The notes under the pieces: model-generated
Database searches by the model: none
The model's input: only the letters and a program-made list of their open reading frames with translations
Told to the model about the DNA's origin: nothing
Program-made: the position numbers and the translations under genes
In this document: positions 23,633 to 33,900 of the stretch, piece by piece
Layout of the letters: each line of letters opens with the position of its first letter
How positions within the stretch are numbered: position 1 is the first letter of the stretch
Assembly: GCA_947184155.2 (NCBI GenBank)
Contig: CAMXCT020005024.1
Span: forward strand, 384,001 to 448,000
Direction of reading: 5' to 3'
Length of the DNA: 64,000 nt
Source: Cladocopium goreaui
Lineage: Eukaryota; Sar; Dinophyceae; Suessiales; Symbiodiniaceae

Positions 23633-23797
23633 CTAGGAAGAGATCGGCTGCAACTGAATTATTTTTTTAAATGTGTGATGCTCCTGTTGCACTGAAAATG
23701 TTAGGCTTGCAACACCATGTGCATAGCACATGTTTTCAAAACTATAAATAAATAGCAAAAAAACAGTAAACATATCAGCTATCTGAAACATCAAAGC

Positions 23798-23888
23798 CCC
23801 CCACTTCCAGCTCTTTCCGACGAGGGAGGTCATGGGCAAAAGAGGCCATGTACTGAAGGACCAGCTCAAAGTTGTGGTCTGATTCAAC
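23798..23888 (-). CDS. Exon 8, GC donor
   Basis: 91 nt encoding VESDHNFELVLQYMASFAHD and a Arg/Lys/Glu-rich tail. The phase to exon 9 works with a GC donor (GGGG|GCTTTG). A nearby GT donor would break the frame. Confidence 0.6.
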
Positions 23889-24004
23889 CTCGCGAGTAAG
23901 GGAGGTAATATTATTATATTATAATTAGTTGATAACTTGAAACTCCCAACTTATTGAACGCAAACTGCAAGAATTAAGTTGTAAACAAAAACACAAGAGC
24001 ACAC

Positions 24005-24063
24005 CTCTCTTTCTGTAGTTCGTTTTCCCTCCAAGATCAAGAAGCGGAACTTGGGAACCTCAA
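24005..24063 (-). CDS. Exon 7
   Basis: 59 nt (EVPKFRFLILEGKRTTERE) between the acceptor TTGACAG and the donor GAG|GTGTGC. In phase with exons 6 and 8. Confidence 0.65.
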
Positions 24064-24164
24064 CTGTCAATGTATGCATCAGGAGCCGGAAAGGTGAAAA
24101 GAACACTACAATAACACTTTTTTTCCAGCAAAAAACACAAACTAACGCAATGCCCACTCTTGAC

Positions 24165-24279
24165 CAGCTGAGATAAAAACTAGTCGGCGATCTTCATCCC
24201 GCAACCCTGCTCGCAAACGCAAGACCTTCCTCCTCTGAGCAAGGAAGTCGTCATTCTCGCAGAACACTTTCAGAAATTC
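24165..24279 (-). CDS. Exon 6
   Basis: 115 nt with a clear acceptor (CATGTGCAG) and donor CTG|GTCAAG. Encodes a charged helical stretch starting EFLKVFCENDDFLAQRRK. The single leftover base completes a Val codon with exon 7. Confidence 0.65.
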
Positions 24280-24766
24280 CTGCACATGTTGACAAGCTGA
24301 AAGGTGGTCTTTAGCATTAGCTACACACTTTAAAGTATTGGAGGCATTTCCTGACATGTAAATAAAATTATATTCTTCCAAATGTGACTGATGGATACAT
24401 GAGAAATATGCAAAATCACAAAGACCCCCAACACACACACATACACAACCACACGCATATACGCACCCACATGTACTGTACAACGTATATCAAATATTAC
24501 ATCGATAATTATTTTTGAGATACTAGTATTAATATATTGTCTAATTTCTACATGCATGGCATACATGACTTAAATATTATATAGCAAACCTGCAAGTTAA
24601 CATACTTGGTGGCCTAGTCAGAACTTTGTGTATATAGCATGTCTGCCCAGTTGAACGAAGCGCTTGGATGTGTTTTTGATGTTTTGTTGTTGTCATCAAA
24701 ACACCCAGAAAATATTCGGTCAATAAAAGATAATATAGCATTCCCGAAAACAGATCTGTCCTTCAC

Positions 24767-24834
24767 AAGGGCAACCCGTTTTGGGTCTAAGCGCTTCGGA
24801 TGCGTGATGTGACTCATGGCTGCCAACTGGATTG
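24767..24834 (-). CDS. Exon 5
   Basis: 68 nt, acceptor TTCTCGCCAG, encoding IQLAAMSHITHPKRLDPKR and a short continuation. The donor is either CTT|GTGAAG or a GA-type site 6 nt further on; both keep the phase. Confidence 0.5.
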
Positions 24835-24967
24835 CTGGCGAGAAAATGAGTTGGCAGGCAGTCCTTTGCAATTGGACTGCTTTGGTGGTTTTCAATTGAA
24901 ATTTGTTTCATTTATTTTACATATATGAGTTCCCCTTCTATAAGAATGCAAAAACTCTGTCAAACAC

Positions 24968-24983
24968 TCTCAGCCAGATCGTG
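24968..24983 (-). CDS. Micro-exon 4 (16 nt)
   Basis: A 16-nt exon (HDLAE plus one base) between the acceptor TTTTCTGCAG and the donor GAGA|GTGTTT. It is proposed because it bridges exons 3 and 5 in phase. Confidence 0.35.
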
Positions 24984-25079
24984 CTGCAGAAAATGCAAAG
25001 AAAAATCATGTATCCACTGATCACTACCTGATGCACAATAAAACCTGTGGTGCAAGTAGCACGGTGGGGAGGCACCTAC

Positions 25080-25162
25080 TAATTCATCAGTGTCAATGAT
25101 GTCATCACCAGTCAACTCTTCCAAATGGCCTTGGCAGTGGGTGGAGGCTAAGAGGGCGAATC
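25080..25162 (-). CDS. Exon 3
   Basis: 83 nt between the acceptor TTAATTAG and the donor TTA|GTAGGT, encoding an acidic stretch with THCQGHLEELTGDDIIDTDEL. It ends in phase 0, which fits the next micro-exon. Confidence 0.55.
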
Positions 25163-25223
25163 CTAATTAAGAAATCAACATAAGTCAACTAAATGAAGCC
25201 GAATCATATATGATCATTGTGAC

Positions 25224-25330
25224 TTGCTCAACCAGATTGACTTTCACAATCCAAGACCCGGACGTGCTGCTAGTGAGCGCTTCATCTATTGATCGACCAC
25301 CATGGGCGCCAAATGGTTTCAATGCCATGG
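25224..25330 (-). CDS. Exon 2 (tentative)
   Basis: 107 nt encoding MALKPFGAHGGRSIDEAL, then a stretch ending IVKVNLVEQ. Acceptor CGTGGTAG, donor CAA|GTCACA. No domain recognised. The phase does not join exon 3 directly, so a small exon may be missing. Confidence 0.4.
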
Positions 25331-25475
25331 CTACCACGATCACCAGCAATATTCCAGTTGAACACAAACAAGTAATATATATTATATTATATTAATTATA
25401 TTATTAGAATATAGTAAATATCTTGGTAGATCATTTGGTGACATTTAAGACATCAATGATGCTGTGTGCAATTAC

Positions 25476-25558
25476 CCATGCACACATGTTCCCAATGGTC
25501 CCTCCCAGCCAAATGGCTTCCATGTCAACCATCCATGATTGACATCCATGCCATGTAC
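25476..25558 (-). CDS. Exon 1 (tentative, most upstream seen)
   Basis: The acceptor TATTTTCAG and the donor GG|GTAATT frame 83 nt that are open in two frames (one contains WKPFGWEGPLG, the other MVDMEAIWLGG). It sits at the edge of the repeat region. Whether the gene begins here is unknown. Confidence 0.35.
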
Positions 25559-25644
25559 CTGAAAATAGCCAAACAAAGGGGGTTCACGCCATAGAATGGA
25601 CGATGTATAACAGCCTTTGTTTGAATAGTCGAGGACTCCCAGGG

Positions 25645-26514
25645 TTAGATTAGCCCACCAGAAGGCGGGTTCAGCGAAAGTGTGGCCCAAGCAAGCGTCA
25701 GAGCGTTGCTCAGATGCAGCCAGCACGGTCAACCCGGCATGGTTTGAGGGGTATGCATCTGGGGCATGGTAGAGCACGGCAGGTGGACCGTGAACACAGT
25801 TTCCGTCATGGCCTGTTGAAGTCGTAGTGAGAGACAGTCTGGGTCAAGTAACGTGAGCGCGTTGCCCGGACCGATTCGAGAAGGCCAGCGGTCGACCCGG
25901 CGTGTTTTGAAGGGCATGGTTGGAAAAACCGCCGCAGCCCATTTGGCATGTGTGCGGTAGAGAACCAACGTAGGCGATCCGGCGTGGCACGTTTCACAAG
26001 AGCAGGGCAAGGTGTTAGAAGCCGGTGAGCGCCGAGGCACGGATCTGACGGCTGGGGGTCAGAGCGTTGCTCAGACTTGCCGCAAGGCACGGCAGAGCGT
26101 TGCTCAGCTGCCCGGCCGTTTTTTTTTTTTTGGGGTCGAGTTTTTTGCCGTCGGCAAGTATCGGTTGCCTCGGTGCGTTGCTCGGGAGACAGACGTATAC
26201 AGTGGCGCTGGAAGAAAAGAGAAAAAGAGGCGACAGCCAAGAAGTGCGGAAGGGGATGAAGACAGGCGACGCAGAGTTGGGTGACGCAAGGGTGACTGGG
26301 CAGCGGGGAAAGGAGTGTCGAGCAACGGGGTCGCAGACAGGCAAGCCCATTTGGCATGTGGGCGGTAGAAAACAAACGTAGGCGATCCGGCGGGGCGCGT
26401 TTCACAACAGCAGGGCAAGCGGCTGGGGGTCAGAGCGTTGCTCAGACTTGCCACAAGGCACGGCAGAGCGTTGCTCAGCTGCCCGGCCGTGTCTTTTTTT
26501 TTTGGGTCGAGTTT
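25645..26514. repeat. Segmental duplication A, copy 1
   Basis: 870 bp that match 26,696-27,576, starting at ttagattagcccaccagaag and ending at gtcgagttt. Each copy holds two internal repeats with gtcagagcgttgctcagactt and a T-run. No gene; ORFs here are repeat shadows. Confidence 0.85.
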
Positions 26515-26699
26515 AAGCCGGTTGAGAGTGAACGTCGGTCGTCTCCGACGGAGCAGGGTTGAAGTCGTGGTCAGCTAGAGGGTCGGTTAAGTGAGGGTCA
26601 CCGCGTGGCGCACTCAGGCGAGCGTGAGAGTGTTGCTCAGACAGTCCGTCGCAAGCGCTTGGCCACCAAGGGAAGAAATATGTTTACAGTGAATGTTAG
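26514..26699. repeat. 186-bp repeat, right copy
   Basis: Same-orientation match to 1,213-1,398 over the full 186 bp with one visible mismatch. It lies between the two copies of duplication A. Confidence 0.85.
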
Positions 26700-27576
26700 A
26701 TTAGCCCACCAGAAGGCGGGTTCAGCGAAAGTGCGGCCCAAGCAAGCGTCAGAGCGTTGCTCAGATGCAGCCAGGTGAACGGTCAACCCGGCATGGTTTG
26801 AGGGGTATGCATCTGGGGCATGGTAGAGCACGGCAGGTGGACCGTGAACACAGTTTCCGTCATGGCCTGTTGAAGTCGTAGTGAGAGACAGTCTGGGTCA
26901 AGTAACGTGAGCGCGTTGCCCGGACCGATTCGAGAAGGCCAGCGGTCGACCCGGCGTGTTTTGAAGGGCATGGTTGGAAAACCGCCGCAGGCAAGCCCAT
27001 TTGGCATGTGTGCGGTAGAGAACCAACGTAGGCGATCCGGCGTGGCACGTTTCACAAGAGCAGGGCAAGGTGTTAGAAGCCGGTGAGCGCCGAGGCATGG
27101 ATCTGACGGCTGGGGGTCAGAGCGTTGCTCAGACTTGCCGCAAGGCACAGCAGAGCGTTGCTCAGCTGCCCGGCCGTTTTTTTTTTTTTTTTTTGGGTCG
27201 AGTTTTTTGCCGTCGGCAAGTATCGGTTGCCTCGGTGCGTTGCTCGGGAGACAGACGTCTACAGTGGCGCTAGAAGAAAAGAGAAAAAGAGGCGACAGCC
27301 AAGAAGTGCGGAAGGGGATGAAGACAGGCGACGCAGAGTTGGGTGACGCAAGGGTGACTGGGCAGCGGGGAAAGGAGTGTCGAGCAACGGGGTTGCAGAC
27401 AGGCAAGCCCATTTGGCATGTGGGCGGTAGAAAACAAACGTAGGCGATCCGGCGGGGCGCGTTTCACAACAGCAGGGCAAGCGGCTGGGGGTCAGAGCGT
27501 TGCTCAGACTTGCCACAAGGCACGGCAGAGCGTTGCTCAGCTGCCCGGCCGTGTTTTTTTTTTTTTGGTCGAGTTT
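26696..27576. repeat. Segmental duplication A, copy 2
   Basis: 881 bp, the second copy of 25,645-26,514, with small differences in T-run length and a few substitutions. Confidence 0.85.
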
Positions 27577-27635
27577 TTTGCCGTCGGCAAGTATCGGTTG
27601 CCTCGGTGCGTTGCTCGGGAGACAGACGTCCACAC

Positions 27636-28853
27636 GGATAATAGGACATGATAGTACCCATCGAATAGTACATGCTAGTACCCATCGATATCCTCCCCAC
27701 CGGCGGAGCGACGTGGGCCGAGCCGGTGGCCAGGTGAGCCGGTGATAGTCAAGTATAATTTCTGCACTACCCGACTTTAAACCCAATAGTTGTCCCACAT
27801 AGTCCCATTATAATCCCTGTAATAGCGCCATAGTAAGCCCAAGCATCCACCCACCTATAGCAATCCCATCGGCGGGCGACGTAGGTGAAGCCGGTGGCCA
27901 GGTTATCGTGTGACAGTGAATTGTTAGTAAGCCCTGCACGAGCCTACCCGGCAATTAAGTTCCAGATTTGTCCCCGCATAGTCCCAGCATAGTCCCGCGT
28001 GATAGTGAATTATAATCTCAGCACTAACCGCCGACGTAAGCCCAACATTTGTCCCAGCATAGTCCCATCATAATCCTAGTCGAGTCGTCATGGTAAGCCG
28101 AAGAGTTGGTCCATCAGAATGCCACGACTTATGTCTATACGTCGCCCATGTGACAAGCTCATGATGGTACCTCCCAACGGAAAAGGCATGCGTACAGCGA
28201 CCGCAGCCTATGTGGAACCAGCCGGTAGGGAAGAAATGTCGTGAGTAGCACGTTCGAAGCGTTGGGCAGCTAGAGCGTTACTGAAGCGAGAGTCAGAGCG
28301 TTGCGCAGCTCGATCAGAGACGGCAAACGGTCAACCCGGCATGTTTTGAAAGGCAACGGCATGTTTACAAGCAGGGTCCAGGAGGTTTAGTCAGCAAGAG
28401 CGTTGCCCAAGCAGGCTAGCGGTCAACCCGGCATGTTTTGAAGCCGGAGCGTGGCTCAGGCGAGAGTTAGGGTGTTGCACCAATTTACCAAACGAAGTCA
28501 ACTGTCAACCCGGTTTGTTTGGAAGGGGCATGCATCGAGAAGCAACGTAGACGATCCGGTGTGGTCGGGTTTCACAGCGGCAAGGCAAGTTCCGAGAACG
28601 CCATGTTGAAAGGCAGGGGGTGAGAGCTTTGGTCAGCTGGAGCGTTGCTCAAGCGAGTGTCAGAGCGTTGCTCAGACCGACCAAGGTGAACGGTCAACCC
28701 GGCTTGGTTGGAGCGGCATGTTTCGTTGATATGTATTGCCTAGCCAGCACGGGAAGAAGTCTGTGTCCGGAGTAGCGAGTTTGAAGCCTTGATCAGCTAG
28801 AGCGTAGCTCAGGCGAGAGTCAAAGTTGCTCGAGCGCGCGTCCGGGCGTTGCT
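27636..28853. repeat. Segmental duplication B, copy 1
   Basis: Starts at ggataataggacatgatagt and ends at gtccgggcgttgct; it matches 28,989-30,210 with scattered changes. The first half is rich in catagtccca-type short repeats, the second in dyad units (gagcgttgctcag followed by gaacggtcaacccggcatg). No gene seen. Confidence 0.85.
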
Positions 28854-28988
28854 GCACGAGCCCAGTGTTAGACCAATATGGGTCCCAGCATATTCCCATT
28901 AGAAGCTCAAGACTAGAAGCTTAGTATAATGTCAATCTGAAACCCAAGATGTAGCGCAGTAGAAGCTTTTAGTCCCACCTGGACCCCA

Positions 28989-30210
28989 GGATAATAGTAC
29001 ATGATAGCACCCATCGAATAGTGCATGCTAGTACCCATCGATATCCTCCCCACCGGCGTTGCGACGTGGGCCGAGCCGGTGGCTAGGTGAGCCGGTGATA
29101 GTCAATTATAATTAATTTCTGCACTACCCGAGTTTAAACCCAATAGTTGTCCCACATAGTCCCATTATAATCCCTGTAATAGCGCCATAGTAAGCCCAAG
29201 CATCCACCCACGTATAGCAGTCCCATCGGCGGGCGACGTAGGTCACGCCGGTGGCCAGGTTATCGTGGGACAGTGAATTGTTAGTAAGCCCCGCACAAGC
29301 CTACCCGGCAATTAAGTTCCATATTTGTCCCCGCATAGTCCCAGCATAGTCCTGCGTGATAGTGAATTATAATCTCAGCACTAACCGCCGACGTAAGCCC
29401 AACAGTTGTCCCAGCATAGTCCCAGCATAATCCTAGTCGAGTCGCCATGGTCAGCCGAAGAGTTGGTCCATCAGAATGCCACGATTTATGTCTATACGTC
29501 GCCCATGTGACAAGCTCATGATGGTACCTCCCAACGGAAAAGGCATGCGTACAGCGACCGCAGCCTATGTGGAACCAGCCGGTAGGGAAGAAATGTCGTG
29601 AGTAGCATGTTCGAAGCGTTGGGCAGCTAGAGCGTTGCTCAAGCGAGAGTCAGAGCGTTGCGCAGCTCGATCAGACAAGGCAAACGGTCAACCCGGCATG
29701 TTTTGAAAGGCAACGGCATGTTTACAAGCAGGGTCCAGGAGGTTTAGTCAGCGAGAGCGTTGCCCAAGCAGGCTAGCGGTCAACCCGGCATGTTTTGAAG
29801 CCGGAGCGTGGCTCAGGCGAGAGTTAAAGTGTTGCTTCGATTCACCAAACGAGGTCAACTGTCAACCCGGCTTGTTTGGAAGGGGCATGCATCAAGAAGC
29901 AACGTAGACGATCCGGTGTGGTCGGGTTTCACAGCGGCATGGCAAGTTCCGAGAACGGCATGTTGAAAGACAGGGGGTGAGAGCTTTAGTCAGCTGGAGC
30001 GTTGCTCAAGCGAGTGTTAGAGCGTTGCTCAGACCGGCCAAGGTGAACGGTCAACCCGGCTTGGTTGGAGCGGCATGTTTCGTTGATATGTATTGCCTAG
30101 CCAGCATGGGAAGAAGCCTGTGTCCGGAGTAGCTAGTTTGAAGCCTTGATCAGCTAGAGCGTAGCTCAGGCGAGAGTCAAAGTTGCTCGAGCGCGCGTCC
30201 GGGCGTTGCT
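28989..30210. repeat. Segmental duplication B, copy 2
   Basis: Second copy, offset by about 1,353 bp. It differs by substitutions and small indels (for example a 4-bp insertion near 29,110). A 135-bp unique spacer separates the copies. Confidence 0.85.
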
Positions 30211-30426
30211 CCGACCGACCAAGGCAAGAGCAGCACGACGGCAAATGGACAACATGGCTATAGCAGCGCAAAGCAGCGTGGCCGACCGAAAGCGCGTCGA
30301 CGGCGAGCCGTCAACCCGGCCTGTCTTGTGGGGCATGTTCGGGGGACTCGAGTGCGCGCGCTGGCTTGGTTTCCGTCGCACATTGATCGTGAACCACCGT
30401 TTAGCAACAAAACCTCAGTGAAACAA

Positions 30427-30567
30427 AGCCAACAAATGTCACTGACGTAGCTGGACAGATGGTCTGTGACCTAGATGGACAGTAAGTTGACTCCGTGAAT
30501 CAGTGAAAAATAGCCAACAAATGTCACTGACGTAGCTGGACAGATGGTCTGTGACCTAGATGGACAG
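30427..30567. repeat. 56-bp direct repeat, two copies
   Basis: The stretch agccaacaaatgtcactgac... to gatggacag occurs at 30,427-30,482 and again at 30,512-30,567. It lies between duplication B and the first Helitron-like gene; the sequence from 30,568 to 30,940 shows nothing else I recognise. Confidence 0.9.
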
Positions 30568-30940
30568 CAAGGTGAAAATGCCTAACATGAGGAAATGGAG
30601 CCGGGTCACGACCAGGGGGACAACCACGCAACATGACGACCCGCCTGCAGGTCAGCCCCGTGTGAAAAGCAAAGTAGTTGACACATGACAAGGTAGCTGA
30701 CAACGCAACAGCAGAAAAAAGCGCAGCGACAAGAACCGTCAGTAGGCACATGTACGGCATCGAGTACACGAAAGTCGCAACCAACCCAAAACGCGTCGAT
30801 AGAGTTGACTAGCACAAAAAACCCCTTGTATGCAATCAAAACCACCTTTGGTATCAGAGGCTGCAAGCAACACTGCACCGTAGAAACATTAGAAGCAACA
30901 TATCAGATACGGGCGCGCCCCCAGCCGGACGCGGTGTCGG

Positions 30941-33900
30941 TTGCCCGTGCCTGCCATGTCGTGCCGATGGCTGTTTGTCAAGACTCTCTGCCATGGACTC
31001 TTCTGGCTAGGATTCTGCCATTGCATCCACGACGGCATGCTGCCGTTCGGTGAGACACTACTGTACGCAATTCTGAGTCACATGCTGTGCACCGTGTGGC
31101 CGACGGTGGTGGACGCTGCAGTCACACGAATTGCCAGGGTGCTTACCAAGAGAGCGCGTGGCAGCAAGCCCTGCCGCCGGATCAAAGGCAGGCGGTACAA
31201 ACCATGCCGTGGCAGACGGCGGCAACGTCGCAGGAAGAAGGCATGGACTCGGTTGTGGCATTGGAGCCGGAAGCTCCGCAATCGACTCGCCCATGCGCTG
31301 CATGGTAACGGACCTGGGCCAACCGATGCCAGTAGCAACAGTGGAGCTGCATCCGGCAGCAACAATGCAACGGAACAGCCTGAAGCAAGCTATACTGTAG
31401 AAGCACGTGCCCAAAGGTTGCGGAGAGTGCCGGTCGACATCCCCGGCGATGGGTGGTGTCTCCTTCATGCCGTGAGCTGGTACTTGGAACGGCACGAAAG
31501 CCACGAGCCAGAGTGGAGCGTGCGGAAAGCGGCGGACACATACGCGCAGGCATTGGAATTTCTAGTCCAGCAATTCGACGGCCCCAGTGCCGCGGACATT
31601 AACATTGCTTGCATGCCCGACCAGCCCGCCGAGCTGGAACTGCATCGCCGATTCTTGGAACGCCGGGGCATCCTCTTGCCTGATGAACTTCCGCAAGGGT
31701 TGCTCGTGCTTTGGAGCAAGCTGACAGCAGTGTTGGAAATGCCGAACATGCTGGATAGCATCCATCATGGCACCAGCGTGGAGGTTTGGGCACTGACAAA
31801 GGCATTTGGCTTTGAAGTGCTTGTCTGGAGTACAGACGTGGATGCTAACTACTGGATTGCAACGATGGAGCGAGTCACTGACGCGGAAGCGATGCGGCTG
31901 GCTGAGCTGCACCCGCATGCCTTGCACCTGGTGCACCAACCCATGGGTCACACCGGACACTATAGCTTGCTGTGGGAAGATAGGCCACCCGCTTCGGTGT
32001 GGCAACCAACACCATGGTTGCAGATATGGCACAGGGAGGGAGCACGAGCCTTGCAACAGCATTTGGGTATGATCCGCGTGCAACCTTCGCGGGTCGAGCC
32101 GGCAGAGCCACCCAACCAGCCGAATGCGGCGCCTGCCACCGCAGAAGCGGCGCCCGAGCCGAGCAAGCCGATGGCATCCAACCAAGACCCGTGGCCCGCA
32201 CCGGCCACGCCACCTTGCAGCAGCGGGTCCGAAGTGGGCTTTGCTGACACGGAAAGTGTCGTGTCGTGGAATTCACACCAATCCAGTGAAGGCTCTAGTG
32301 CCGCACCTAGCCTGGTGCTGGAACCAGAGCATGCATGGTGCACGCTGGAAGATCAACTTTGGGAACAAATTCAGACCATCAGCCGACAGTTTCGTACCAA
32401 ACCTTTGCTGCCACCATCCGTACCACACGTTCCGGTCGAGTTAGCCGACAGCATGTCCGGCGTCCCGTATCCAGCCTGCCACTGTGCCTTTGAAGGTTGC
32501 ACGTGGTGCAGCGACGCACAGCCGTGCGTGGACGCATTGCTCTTGAAAGATCGATGGATTGTGCAGGGGGTCACTTGGCACTGCAGCAGCGGAGCCTGCT
32601 GCAACGACACCGCTGCCTGTCTGTGGGCGCATTTGCACAGCCAGCATGCACTCGCCTTTCAGCACTGCCCCGGAGATCTTGTGAGTTCGTACATCGCAGC
32701 CTTGAAATGTGTCGAAGAGCAATCGGTCCCGGCCGTTGGTTGGAGTGTGGATCGTCGCACTTTGCGACGCTTGCATGCTGAAAGACAAGAAGAGCAAGCC
32801 GTTGCTCTCATTTGTGCTTGCTGTGCCGCCGTCCTGCCCAGCGGACCGCGCAGCGACATAGGGTACTTGAGCGTGGAACAGATCTTCGAAACCTTGACAC
32901 CCGAGAGCTTCCAACAGAATTGGGATTTGATGCAATATCGCACGTCCTATGGCTCCCATGCAGCCGTCCAAAGGCAACTCCACGGAGCCGAATGGCAGCG
33001 GACCTTGCCACAGACATTGTTCAATGGGCAGTCCATCCTGTGCTGCCCGGAAGATCTCCGGTGCAGCGCCTGCCCTGCAAGTGGCATGCAGCTCTGCCGC
33101 CAGTGCGAGCTGCCACTGTGCCGAGCCTGTTGGAAACGAATGCGGCAAGGTGCATTTAGTGGCATTCCGTCAGCCCTCTGCAACGACAACTTTTATGGCT
33201 ATCCGGCCGAGCTCCTCTACCAACATCGGGTGCGGTGGATAGAGACAGCGGCTGCTTCGCCACTGTGGACTTCCATGGTGAGCTTTTACCTCGAAGCAGA
33301 CCGCGGGCACGTCTTAGAGGAGCCAGTGCATCGAGCCGAGCACAGCCTGGCCATCCGCGGCAACATCAGCGCCGTGAGCTTGCCGTGGGAAGAGATCTAC
33401 GGCCACTTCGCACAGATGACACCCCACGATCGCATTGCAACCTTGCCGCATGCGCTGCCTGCCTTGCGCGCAATGGTGAAAGTGACGGTGAAGGGCATGC
33501 GGCATGCTGAGCTCGTGGAGTGGGTAGCCGGCGCCCACCTTAGGCCTCATGTGGTTGTTGCCCTCTTAGATCACTTAGTGGATATACACCATCCCATGTT
33601 CGCAGCCTATGACGGCACGCCAGCCGAACTGAAGCAGCTGTTCCGATCCAAAGTGCAGCGGGAGTATGGCACAGAAGAAATTTGTCCAGTCACCGTCGAA
33701 GAGCAAGCCGACTTAGCTGGTGCAGCACCCACTCCAGCTCAGACAAAGAATGCAACCCCAGAACCCGCAAACCTTCCACAGTTTGGCGGGGAAGCCTTCT
33801 TGGGCAGCAGCCGACCTCAAGTTCTCAGCCCGGATTATACCAGCAGCCAGGCAGGTGACACGACGACCCAAGAAGTGACGCGCCTTGCTCAGGTCACGCC

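Larger units (their letters stand above)
1525..25558 (-). other. Giant multi-exon gene: C5-methyltransferase-like core plus transposase-like C-terminus
   Basis: About 54 short exons on the minus strand are bounded by AG acceptors (mostly AG|G) and GT or GC donors, in about 8.3 kb of coding sequence over 24 kb. Reading phase is preserved over many consecutive junctions, for example 2,108-5,130, 16,937-18,026, 20,645-22,738 and 23,039-24,279. The order is: unknown N-terminal region; acidic and Lys/Arg/Pro-rich linkers; methyltransferase-like motifs FAG, PPCSSW and TEQP (17.0-15.8 kb); a WLTRSQIAAKY domain (9.8-10.0 kb); Lys-rich linkers; and a D, D, CxxC, MHxxHLG region (4.9-3.9 kb). I recognise this overall arrangement from dinoflagellate predicted proteins. 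Start codon and promoter were not found, and some junctions do not match in phase, so small exons are probably missing. A split into two or three genes (possible stops at 20,893 and 18,550) cannot be excluded. Introns are strongly AT-rich. Confidence 0.65.

Noticed and set aside
25800-27800. Overlapping ORFs of up to about 200 codons on both strands
   Set aside because: They lie entirely in duplicated repeat DNA, occur in near-identical form in both copies, and have no domain or consistent frame.
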